From positions 186,001 to 250,000 of the forward strand of contig NZ_FYAM01000024.1 of NCBI RefSeq assembly GCF_900185645.1: a DNA stretch of 64,000 nucleotides, in the 5' to 3' direction. The DNA comes from Clostridium sp. BSD9I1 (lineage in GTDB: Bacteria; Bacillota; Clostridia; Clostridiales; Clostridiaceae). Positions within the stretch are counted from its first letter, which is position 1. Each line of letters opens with the position of its first letter. The notes under the pieces were generated by a model. The model worked only from the letters and a program-made list of their open reading frames with translations, did not search any database and had not been told where the DNA came from. This document shows, in pieces, positions 23,526 through 31,811 of this stretch. The translations under genes and the position numbers were made by a program.

Positions 23526-25280
23526 TCATAGACTTTCTTCAATGATCTTTTTTTCCTCATCTGTAATTTCAAAGTATTGATATAACTTATTTTCTTCTAA
23601 AAAGGTTATATCACATTCTAACGGTATCATTAATTCCATTAATGTATTAGGATAATATTCGTATAAATCTTCTCCTAGCTTTTTTGCAAAACAATGATAA
23701 TAAAATTCATATATACTACTATTCAATAAAAATAATAGTGTTTTATAATCATAGCTTTTTCCTTCTTTTAAAATCAAGCTATATATATCTGCACTAAAAA
23801 AACTTCCTTTATCTAATGCAAATCTGTTACTATTACTTTTATAAGGAAAAATTATCTTCTCACCTTCAAAAATGGAAGGTTTTCTCCCCCATTGTAGCTG
23901 ATACCACCTTCTTATACCATTTCTACACTCTCTTCTATTCATAAGCTTGTATTCATATGGTTTTATGTGATTTAATGCATTGATATATTTGCTTTCATCA
24001 TCATTTATAAAATCAGCATAAATTATGTACTCTTTTGCATCCTTTATATGATTTTTTTCTATATAACTGCTTTTTATCCAGGGCCTTAATATATCTATTT
24101 CTAGATTTTTATTTTTAATTGTTTCTTCCGAAACTATAAATGCCTTATCGCATCCTGTTATAATTCCTTGATAGCTGTTACATACGTCTTTCAACTTCAA
24201 ACTAGACTTCCTTTTAATTTTATCTAGTATATTTCTCTCCATGTTACTTCTAAGTATCCAAGTACTATTCTTTATGGCATATTCCCCTATAGTAAAGCTA
24301 TTATAATTACGTCCTTTATTAAAAAACAACGATTCATAGAACTCTTTTTTATTTTGTCCCTTAATCTTTAATGGCTTTATAACATTAATATCATTTTGCA
24401 CATTAGAGTTATTAGCATAAATTATAACTGGATCTACTCCTGTATTTTTAAAGGGCCTTAATCCATAAAAGTCTACTATTTCTCTTACAGAGAAATTATT
24501 TGATATATATTTTCTTAAGCTTATTCCATTTTGGGCCTCTATAAAATATCTCGCTAAAATATATACAACCTTTCCTTCGGACTTTAATAATTCCTTGGTT
24601 TTTTTAAAGAAACAATAACAAATGTCCCCCTTATCGCTATAAACTTCTTTATAAGCTTTCTTCAACTTCAGCGAATAATCCTTATCTATAGATTTATGAC
24701 CTATATATGGTGGATTTCCAATTATAATTTCATATTTATTTTTAATCTCGTTTAACAAAAAATCTTCATTTTTAAAGTTTTGAGGCTTTACTTCCCCGCT
24801 TATTAGAAATAAGTCTATTACAAGTATTTTTAATGCAGCATTATCTATATCCATACCAAAAATGTTATTTTTAACTATATGACTTGGAATATTATCTATA
24901 TTTAGATCTAAGTTGTTTTTTTTATTAATTTCGCTTAGGTTATCTTTATAAATGCTATAAAGATAACTATAGCAAGGTATAAGTATATTTCCACATCCCG
25001 AAGCAGGATCTAATATTTTAATATATGGGTTATTTATTATATCCTCTTTTGAGATAACCATTTTTATCATATACTCTGATATTTCCTGTGGAGTATATAT
25101 AGCACCTTTATATTTATCTCTGCCAAAGTTATTATAATAAATTTCTCCAAAATATTCTTCATTTTTTAAAAAAAATGAATTTTTGTACTTTTTTAGAGCT
25201 TCCGTCTTGTAACTCTTATCCATTGGAAGTACAATAATATTATATAACTCGTCTATCTTTTCCAAAAATATATCAATCAT
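23526..25280 (-). CDS. camA: Orphan N6-adenine DNA methyltransferase resembling C. difficile CamA
   Basis: A 584-residue type IIG-like methyltransferase without an endonuclease domain. Motif X region is YTPQEISEYMIK, motif I is DPASGCGNILI (about 91-101) and motif IV is GNPPYIGH (about 188-195), so the product is N6-methyladenine. The C-terminal target recognition half contains SYQGIITGCDKAFIVS, NRRECRNGIRRWYQLQWG and FPYKSNSNRFALDK, which closely match what I recall of C. difficile CamA, the CAAAAA methylase that affects sporulation. No restriction partner lies nearby. I start at the ATG at 25280 because GGAGAGA precedes it. The symbol rests on remembered similarity. Confidence 0.8.
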   Translation of the reverse strand: MIDIFLEKIDELYNIIVLPMDKSYKTEALKKYKNSFFLKNEEYFGEIYYNNFGRDKYKGAIYTPQEISEYMIKMVISKEDIINNPYIKILDPASGCGNILIPCYSYLYSIYKDNLSEINKKNNLDLNIDNIPSHIVKNNIFGMDIDNAALKILVIDLFLISGEVKPQNFKNEDFLLNEIKNKYEIIIGNPPYIGHKSIDKDYSLKLKKAYKEVYSDKGDICYCFFKKTKELLKSEGKVVYILARYFIEAQNGISLRKYISNNFSVREIVDFYGLRPFKNTGVDPVIIYANNSNVQNDINVIKPLKIKGQNKKEFYESLFFNKGRNYNSFTIGEYAIKNSTWILRSNMERNILDKIKRKSSLKLKDVCNSYQGIITGCDKAFIVSEETIKNKNLEIDILRPWIKSSYIEKNHIKDAKEYIIYADFINDDESKYINALNHIKPYEYKLMNRRECRNGIRRWYQLQWGRKPSIFEGEKIIFPYKSNSNRFALDKGSFFSADIYSLILKEGKSYDYKTLLFLLNSSIYEFYYHCFAKKLGEDLYEYYPNTLMELMIPLECDITFLEENKLYQYFEITDEEKKIIEESL

Positions 25281-25357
25281 TTTATCTCTCTCCATCGTAT
25301 ATTAAGTAGTAATACACACAAACTAAAGTATATCATATATTAGGTAGGTGATTAAAT

Positions 25358-26404
25358 ATGAAAAAGAAACATCTTTCTATTTTAATATCCGTCATGCTTT
25401 GTTTTTCTTTAATAGGCTGTAAAAGTAGTAATGAAAAAGTATATACAAACCCTGGATCAGGCTCAGTAAATGAACAAGCTAGTAATTCCCCAGATAATAA
25501 AAATAATAATACAGTAAATGAAGAAAAAAATATTTCAGAGGAAGAAATAAATACTGAAGAAAATACTTCAACTAAGGATAATTTAGATAAAAAACCTTCC
25601 GATGAAGCTGTAGAAAAAGATGAAAAGCCAATAGAAAATAAGGTTGATCAGCCTTCTAAAGATGCTACTGAGGAATCTAAACCTCAATTAAGTACAACTA
25701 CTTTAGAGACAAAGGAACGTGATTGGTTTTTCATACCTAAAAAAGATGGAACTCCATCAACTGTTGACCCTAGCATATTAAATTTAATAACTAAACAAGA
25801 TGGATATTACCTTGGAAATACAAATGAAAAAGTTTTATATCTTACATTTGATGAGGGTTATGAAAATGGATATACTGGGAAAATATTGGACATACTAAAA
25901 GCCAATAATGTACCAGCAGCATTTTTTGTAGTAACACCTTATATAAAGACCAGTTCAGATTTGGTTAAAAGAATGATGGATGAAGGTCACTTAGTATGTA
26001 ACCACTCAACTAACCATCCTTCAATGGCTTCAACTGCCTTAAAAGGCAAAGATAAGTTTAATTATGAACTTGAAAATACAGCAAAAGTATTTAAAGACCT
26101 TACGGGTAAAGATATGCCTAAGTTCTTTAGACCACCTATGGGTAAATACAGCGAGCTTTCCCTTTCTTATACTAAAGAATTAGGTTATAAAACTATTTTC
26201 TGGAGCTTTGCTTATAAGGATTGGGATATTAACAACCAGCCTTCACATGACTATGCTAAAAAGATGATAATGGATAGAACTCATAGCGGAGCGATAATGC
26301 TTTTACATGCAGTTTCTAAAACCAATACTGAAATATTAGATGATGTTATAAAAGAATTAAAAGCTAAAGGATATAGATTTGCTTCACTTGAAGAACTTAA
26401 ATAA
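25358..26404 (+). CDS. PdaA-like polysaccharide deacetylase lipoprotein
   Basis: Residues 1-21 are a lipoprotein signal with lipobox LIGC (Cys21). A charged, low-complexity linker follows to about residue 120. The rest is a NodB-type deacetylase: TFDEGYENGYTG, HLVCNHSTNHPSMA, FRPPMGKYSE and IMLLHAVSK. The N-terminal DGYYLGNTNEKVLYLTFDEG resembles PdaA, which deacetylates muramic acid on the way to the muramic delta-lactam of the spore cortex. That role is inferred. The gene is divergent from the CamA-like gene, 77 bases apart. Confidence 0.88.
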   Translation: MKKKHLSILISVMLCFSLIGCKSSNEKVYTNPGSGSVNEQASNSPDNKNNNTVNEEKNISEEEINTEENTSTKDNLDKKPSDEAVEKDEKPIENKVDQPSKDATEESKPQLSTTTLETKERDWFFIPKKDGTPSTVDPSILNLITKQDGYYLGNTNEKVLYLTFDEGYENGYTGKILDILKANNVPAAFFVVTPYIKTSSDLVKRMMDEGHLVCNHSTNHPSMASTALKGKDKFNYELENTAKVFKDLTGKDMPKFFRPPMGKYSELSLSYTKELGYKTIFWSFAYKDWDINNQPSHDYAKKMIMDRTHSGAIMLLHAVSKTNTEILDDVIKELKAKGYRFASLEELK

Positions 26405-26420
26405 AATTTAGTTTAAAATA

Positions 26421-26464
26421 AAAAGCACAAGGTTGTCATAAATAAATTGCCTTGTGCTTTTTTA
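26421..26464. terminator. Terminator after the deacetylase gene
   Basis: AAAAGCACAAGG and CCTTGTGCTTTTTT flank a 17-base loop. T and A runs on the two sides allow it to work in both directions, for this gene and the converging polysaccharide locus. Confidence 0.8.
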
Positions 26465-26509
26465 ATTTAATATTATTTTATATAACCGAACATCATAACT
26501 AGATTTTAT

Positions 26510-27217
26510 CTAACTTTTAAATATTGCCTTTGCAATGAATGCAGGAATCGATCCAAGTCTCTTTATTCTATAAGGTTCCTTACTCACTCTATACAGCCAT
26601 TCTAGTCCTAAATTTATCATCCATTTAGGTGCTCTCTTTACTTCTCCTGCAAATACATCAAAACATCCTCCCACGCCCATAAATATATTTGCATTTAATT
26701 CATCCATATATTTAGTTATGAATAGTTCCTGTCTAGGGGCTCCCATAGCTACAAAAAGAGCATAAGGCTTTAATTTATTTATTTCTGTTATTAATTCACT
26801 ACAATTATTCAAATCAAAAAAACCATTATGGCTTCCTAAAATAATAAGCCTTGGGTGTTTTATTTTTAAGTTTCTTATACACTTCTGAAGCACTTCTTCC
26901 TTTGTTCCTAAAAGATATATGCTTCTTCCCTCCGCTTCACACTTTTCCAAAAGCTTTTCCATAACTTCAATTCCAGCTATCTTCTTTTGTACACCTTGAT
27001 TTAATGCCTTGGATGCAATAACTGTTCCTATTCCATCAGGAATAATTATAGAATTTTCAGAAGTAAAATTGTTAAATAACTCCTCATTTTTAAGACCATT
27101 ATTCAATACCTCTGGGTTTCCAGATATTATATGCACTTTATTAAATTCACTTATATATTTAAAAAGTTCTTCTTCATCTTTATTAAATACCTTATAACCT
27201 AACACCTTGCTAAACAT
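26510..27217 (-). CDS. WecG/TagA/CpsF family glycosyltransferase
   Basis: The 235-residue GT26 enzyme carries the family marks PDGIGTVIASKA, IYLLGTKEEVLQKC and FVAMGAPRQELFITKYM. TagA adds ManNAc and WecG adds ManNAcA to lipid-linked GlcNAc, so this is probably an early committed step in repeat-unit assembly after the phosphoglycosyl transferase next door. It lies four bases after that gene. It is the last gene of the polysaccharide locus. Confidence 0.9.
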   Translation of the reverse strand: MFSKVLGYKVFNKDEEELFKYISEFNKVHIISGNPEVLNNGLKNEELFNNFTSENSIIIPDGIGTVIASKALNQGVQKKIAGIEVMEKLLEKCEAEGRSIYLLGTKEEVLQKCIRNLKIKHPRLIILGSHNGFFDLNNCSELITEINKLKPYALFVAMGAPRQELFITKYMDELNANIFMGVGGCFDVFAGEVKRAPKWMINLGLEWLYRVSKEPYRIKRLGSIPAFIAKAIFKS

Positions 27218-27220
27218 ATC

Positions 27221-29437
27221 TTAAAATGCTCCTTCTTTTTTAAATACGGAAAATACTGTCTTAAATAATATTTTTATATCTAACCATACTGAAAAATTCT
27301 TAATATATGTTAAATCATAATATATAGTTTTAGCAAGTTCTATTTCTCCTCTTCCACTTACTTGTGCAAGTCCTGTAATTCCAGGTAAAACTAAAAGCCT
27401 TTGTGAATATTCAGGAGGATAATATTTTACTACATCAGGAATTTCAGGTCTTGGTCCAACTAAACTCATGTCCCCTTTAAAAACATTAAAAAGCTGAGGG
27501 AGCTCATCTAAGCTGGTTTTTCTTAAAAAAGAACCCATTTTTGTAATTCTATTGTCTTCCTTACTTTGGAAAACAAAATTACCTATGTCCTCCGGATTTA
27601 TTTCTAAGCTTCTTTTCTTCTCCGCATCCACAATCATTGTTCTAAACTTATATATAGTAAAATCTTTATTATCTTTTCCTACTCTTACCTGTTTAAATAC
27701 AGCCGGTCCTTTAGAATCTAACTTTATAAGTAATATAAGAATTAAATATATAGGAGACAAAACTATTATGCCGCATAAGGATAGCACTATGTCCATAAAT
27801 CTCTTTATTGCAAACTGAACTTTTTTATTTCTGATATGATTTTGTTCATTTATTTCTATTAAATTATTTTGCATATCAAATTCCCCCTTATTTATTTTTT
27901 TATTTTTTAACAGGTTAAAAAAGTAATAAATTTCTTCTACTTTTAAAAAATATATAAATACAAAATATGTAGTTAATCCTATTACAAAATTTAAAAGTAA
28001 TGAAATCAAACTTCCATATGCATTATTTCCAAAAGTATTCATACAATAAGTGCTTATTATATTTATTATAATGCCCATAATAGCTGCTGAAATTAAAGTT
28101 TTTATAAATGTAACATAAATGTTTTTTAGTTCAATTCCGTTCATCTTTTTATTTAAATTTATAAGCATTAGCAAAGTAATAATTATAGAAGAGATACTTG
28201 TGGCAAGTGCTAGCCCCGAAACCTTCATATATTTTACTATGAATATGTTTATAACAACATTTATTATTATTCCAAAAAAGCTATTTATCATGGGAGTTTT
28301 AGTATCCTTAACCGCATAAAAAGCCTTGTTTAATATATCTCTTAATCCATATGCTATCATAGCTGGTGAGTAAAATAGTAATGCATTTGCTGTTAAGTTT
28401 ACAGCTTCTTGGTCAAAGGCTCCTCTTTTGAAAATTAAAGTTATAAGAGGTACTCTAAGTATTGCTATAGCAATAGATGCAGGAACCATTATAAGTAATA
28501 TCATATTTATTCCCTTAGATAAAGTTTCTTTATATTCTTTTGTCACTCCATTTACTGCGTATCTAGATAGAAATGGATATATAACCATAGCTATACCTAT
28601 TGCAAAAACCTCATAGGCCAATGTATTTATTTTATTTGAATAATCAAGTACCGTAGCTGCTCCTACAAACAATTTGGTTGCAAAAGCTCTATTTATAAAA
28701 TTATTTAACTGAATAAGTGAAGTACTTATTATAACAGGAGTCATAAGCATAAACATACTTATTAATTTCTTATCTTTTATATTAAAAGTCCATTTATATG
28801 TATATCCTAAAGCTTTATATTTAGGAAGATTTATTATGAGTTGCGCTAAGAAGCTTATCACTGTTGCCCAAGCAAAGCCATATATTCCATACTTAGCTGT
28901 TAAAAAAATCAAATAAATTATGAATACAATATTTGAAACAAGTGACATAGCAGCAGGTTCATAAAATTCATTATGAGATTGAAGTACCCCAGTAATAACA
29001 CTTTGAATACTTATGAAAACCAATGATAAAAGCATAATTCTTACAATATTTACAGTAGTATTAAATACGTATTGATTTTCTTTGAATCCAGGAGCAAATA
29101 CTAAGACAATATATTTTGTGAATATTATTAATATTAATATTAATAATATTGTAAAAATGCCATATACATTTACGGTATTATTTACAAATTTAATTCTAGA
29201 AGTTTCTTCTTTTTTCTCAATATATTCTGTATTCATTGGTATAAATGTAGTTGTAAGTCCATAACTTATTGTGGTAAGTAAATATACTATTCCTATAGAA
29301 AAATTATATATGTCTGAAATATCTGATGCTCCAAACTTTGCTGCTACTAGAGAATCTCTAATTACAGCCAAAACCTTCCCTATTATGGTAAACATCATTA
29401 CTATTAAAGAACTCTTTATAAACTTAGATTCTTTCAT
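27221..29437 (-). CDS. Fusion of a MurJ/Wzx-type flippase and an undecaprenyl-phosphate sugar transferase
   Basis: Residues 1 to about 515 form a MurJ/MviN-type lipid flippase (IGKVLAVIRDSLVAAKFGAS; 14 or so membrane helices). From about 522 the protein is a bacterial sugar transferase (PGT, WcaJ/PglC type) with one membrane helix, FKQVRVGKDNKDFTIYKFRT, KTSLDELPQLFNVFKGDMSL and LPGITGLAQVSGRGE. The second part would start the lipid-linked unit and the first would flip it. The seam KNKKINKGEFDM coincides with an A7 tract, an AAGGGGGAA site and an in-frame ATG at 27874, so a separate 217-residue transferase may also be made. Confidence 0.85.
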   Translation of the reverse strand: MKESKFIKSSLIVMMFTIIGKVLAVIRDSLVAAKFGASDISDIYNFSIGIVYLLTTISYGLTTTFIPMNTEYIEKKEETSRIKFVNNTVNVYGIFTILLILILIIFTKYIVLVFAPGFKENQYVFNTTVNIVRIMLLSLVFISIQSVITGVLQSHNEFYEPAAMSLVSNIVFIIYLIFLTAKYGIYGFAWATVISFLAQLIINLPKYKALGYTYKWTFNIKDKKLISMFMLMTPVIISTSLIQLNNFINRAFATKLFVGAATVLDYSNKINTLAYEVFAIGIAMVIYPFLSRYAVNGVTKEYKETLSKGINMILLIMVPASIAIAILRVPLITLIFKRGAFDQEAVNLTANALLFYSPAMIAYGLRDILNKAFYAVKDTKTPMINSFFGIIINVVINIFIVKYMKVSGLALATSISSIIITLLMLINLNKKMNGIELKNIYVTFIKTLISAAIMGIIINIISTYCMNTFGNNAYGSLISLLLNFVIGLTTYFVFIYFLKVEEIYYFFNLLKNKKINKGEFDMQNNLIEINEQNHIRNKKVQFAIKRFMDIVLSLCGIIVLSPIYLILILLIKLDSKGPAVFKQVRVGKDNKDFTIYKFRTMIVDAEKKRSLEINPEDIGNFVFQSKEDNRITKMGSFLRKTSLDELPQLFNVFKGDMSLVGPRPEIPDVVKYYPPEYSQRLLVLPGITGLAQVSGRGEIELAKTIYYDLTYIKNFSVWLDIKILFKTVFSVFKKEGAF
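27875..27901 (-). promoter_or_regulatory. Internal ribosome binding site and A7 tract at the fusion seam
   Basis: On the minus strand AAAAAAA (27895-27901) is followed by TAAATAAGGGGGAATTTGAT and then ATG at 27874. A one-base loss or gain in the A tract would bring a TAA into the MurJ frame just before the GGGGG site. The downstream ATG is well spaced to start the sugar transferase on its own. Confidence 0.6.
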
Positions 29438-30544
29438 CTAATTCACTCCACTTAAAATTTTACTATACGCATCAAAGTATCTTTCCCAAAAGTTATCCAA
29501 TGAAAATTCATGTATAACTTTATTATAAAGATTTTCGCCCATTAATTCTATCTTCTCTTTATTCATGTAAGCACATCTCATTTTATCATGTATGTCATTT
29601 ATATCATAAGGATTTACTAAGAATCCCTCATTTTCACTTATTATACTTTCCATATCTCCAACCTTAGAGCATATGATTGTCTTTTTCATCAAAGCAGTCT
29701 CAAGTACTGCGAGTGGTGGTGCTCCCCCTTCGCTAAACGAAGTTAGCACGCCTACATCTGATGCATTTATGTAATCTAATATATTTTCTTTAAATCCCGC
29801 AAATATTACTTTATCCTGTATATTTAACTTTTCAACCTTTTCTTTTAATGTTTCCTCTAAATCTCCAAATCCTAAAAGCATTAATTTTACATCTCTTATT
29901 TCAATTTGAAGTTTAAAAAAAGCATCTATTAAGCCATCATGGTTTTTTATTGGATGCATTCTTCCCACCATTGAATATAAAAACTCATTCTTAGATATAT
30001 TATATATATTTCTTATTGACTCTCTATTTTGCTTTAAATAAGTTTCTTCTAAAGAAATCCCATTAGGTATTACATATTTATTTCCTTTAAATTCTTTTTT
30101 ACTTATTAGATTTTTTAGATATTGCGATACACAAATATAATTTTTATATTTTTTCAACCCTAAAATGCTTAATGGAGTAAAAAATATTCTTTTAAACTTG
30201 TTGTTTATAAAATCGTACCTATAGTCACTATGAATTGTAACAACACATGGTACCTTTATTTTATGAGATATCATAAAATATAAAAAATTTGCCTTGGCTC
30301 CATGAAAATTAACTATATCTATATTATTTTTTTTAATATACTCTCCTAACTTATCTCCTAAAAGTTCTTTAAAACTATAATAGGTTGCTGGTATATGTAG
30401 CTCTTTAGCCCTTTCATATAACATTCCATCTCCTATTAAGCAAAGAGAACACTTCATTTCACTTATATTATTTAAACATATATTTATAACATGATTTCCC
30501 CCACCGCCGTTATCATTTCCTGTTATAACTTGTAATATATTAAT
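29438..30544 (-). CDS. Glycosyltransferase family 4 protein
   Basis: A GT-B enzyme of about 368 residues. It has the N-terminal acceptor motif ILQVITGNDNGGGGNHV and, in the donor half, SMVGRMHPIKNHDGLIDAF, VIFAGFKENILDYINASDVG and SFSEGGAPPLAVLETALMKK (the EX7E-like nucleotide-sugar site). The best ribosome binding site, GGAGGTGAT, is ideally placed for an ATT codon at 30544, giving INILQVITGND. Canonical options are an ATG at 30559, one base after the upstream stop, or a TTG at 30574. It follows an O-antigen ligase-like gene with overlap or near contact. Confidence 0.85.
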   Translation of the reverse strand: MNILQVITGNDNGGGGNHVINICLNNISEMKCSLCLIGDGMLYERAKELHIPATYYSFKELLGDKLGEYIKKNNIDIVNFHGAKANFLYFMISHKIKVPCVVTIHSDYRYDFINNKFKRIFFTPLSILGLKKYKNYICVSQYLKNLISKKEFKGNKYVIPNGISLEETYLKQNRESIRNIYNISKNEFLYSMVGRMHPIKNHDGLIDAFFKLQIEIRDVKLMLLGFGDLEETLKEKVEKLNIQDKVIFAGFKENILDYINASDVGVLTSFSEGGAPPLAVLETALMKKTIICSKVGDMESIISENEGFLVNPYDINDIHDKMRCAYMNKEKIELMGENLYNKVIHEFSLDNFWERYFDAYSKILSGVN

Positions 30545-30560
30545 TGGTATCACCTCCATA

Positions 30561-31796
30561 TTACATAACTTCAAGCTTCTTTGAATTAATTGGTATGGAT
30601 ATAATAACTATAAATATTAAGATAATTTTAGGAGCTGAGAAAAAATCATCTACCATGTTCATTATAAAAACAAAAACTATAAAAGAAATATAAAATCCTC
30701 TATAAAAATTTTTATGTAAACTACTTGAAGTTTCATGTATGTATTTTCTTATTTTCATAATTATAAATATTATTAAGCTTATAATTAATATAATTCCAAT
30801 AATACCCAATTCAGCTTGCACCTGCAAAAATACATTATGAGGATGAAATATTTGATAATCTGAGTACTTAAGTTCTGCAAATCTTTTTATATAGTTATCA
30901 TATTGATAAGAAAAATTTCCTACCCCTACGCCCAATAAAGCATGTTCCTTTATCATTAACAATGTAGTTTCCCATAATTTAATTCTAGTAATATTTTGAC
31001 TAAAATCATTAAATTCCGTTAGTCTCATTGAAATTTCAGGAATTAATAATCCTATTAAAAATACGCCTAAAAATGGCACTATAAATTTTTTATTATATAT
31101 AATCACTACTAGTAAACATCCAACTCCAAAGGCCATCCATGCATTTCTAGAATAACTTACGATTATATTAAATAAGCATAAAAATGAAATTATTATGTAC
31201 AAGTACTTTCTTCTCTTTTCCTTTTCATAAATAGATAACATTATAAAAGGAAATATAAATAATATAAAAAACGCCCCAAGGTTATTGGAATTTTCAAGCA
31301 GCGATTCTACTCTTATTCTATTTACTCCTTCTGATGTTTGTTCTATTCCAATTCCTTTTATAGTATCAATAAAGGTTACTATAGATACTATTATTAAGGT
31401 GAATATAAAACTATTAAGTATATTATCTACATATCTTTTATTATGGGTTTGATCCTCAATTAAAAAGTATATAAATAAATACTTCATGTACATTTCAACT
31501 TCTGATATAGCAGAAGCCTTATCTGCAGAATAGGTTATACTAAATATCATCCATAGTGCGCATAAACTAAGAACAATATTACATTTATTTTTAAAAAATC
31601 TTTTAACTGAACTTATGGATTTATTTCTAACTTCTCTATTTAAAACCACTCCAAGTACATAATAGGCCATAAGTATACTTAGCACAACATGTATATTTAA
31701 TCCTACAACCTTATATTTTGACGTAATCGGTAATGCTATGAACAAAAAAATATATATACACAATAATATATTCAAAAAATTATAGTACATTTTCAT
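30561..31796 (-). CDS. O-antigen ligase/polymerase (Wzy/WaaL-like) membrane protein 1
   Basis: A protein of 411 residues with about 10-12 membrane helices. The large extracytoplasmic loop holds the family motif HALLGVGVGNFSYQYD and HPHNVFLQVQAELGIIGI. Such proteins polymerise or ligate lipid-linked polysaccharide outside the membrane. It is very similar in length and sequence to the next upstream gene; for example both contain NSNNLGAF and SRNAW. The start has AGAGGAAG upstream. The specific reaction cannot be told from the sequence. Confidence 0.85.
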   Translation of the reverse strand: MKMYYNFLNILLCIYIFLFIALPITSKYKVVGLNIHVVLSILMAYYVLGVVLNREVRNKSISSVKRFFKNKCNIVLSLCALWMIFSITYSADKASAISEVEMYMKYLFIYFLIEDQTHNKRYVDNILNSFIFTLIIVSIVTFIDTIKGIGIEQTSEGVNRIRVESLLENSNNLGAFFILFIFPFIMLSIYEKEKRRKYLYIIISFLCLFNIIVSYSRNAWMAFGVGCLLVVIIYNKKFIVPFLGVFLIGLLIPEISMRLTEFNDFSQNITRIKLWETTLLMIKEHALLGVGVGNFSYQYDNYIKRFAELKYSDYQIFHPHNVFLQVQAELGIIGIILIISLIIFIIMKIRKYIHETSSSLHKNFYRGFYISFIVFVFIMNMVDDFFSAPKIILIFIVIISIPINSKKLEVM

Positions 31797-31811
31797 AGTA
31801 ATTATCTTCCT

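Noticed and set aside
23526-25280. Restriction-modification system
   Set aside because: Only a methyltransferase is seen; neighbours are speE and a deacetylase. No endonuclease motif (PD-(D/E)xK, HNH) in the protein or next to it.
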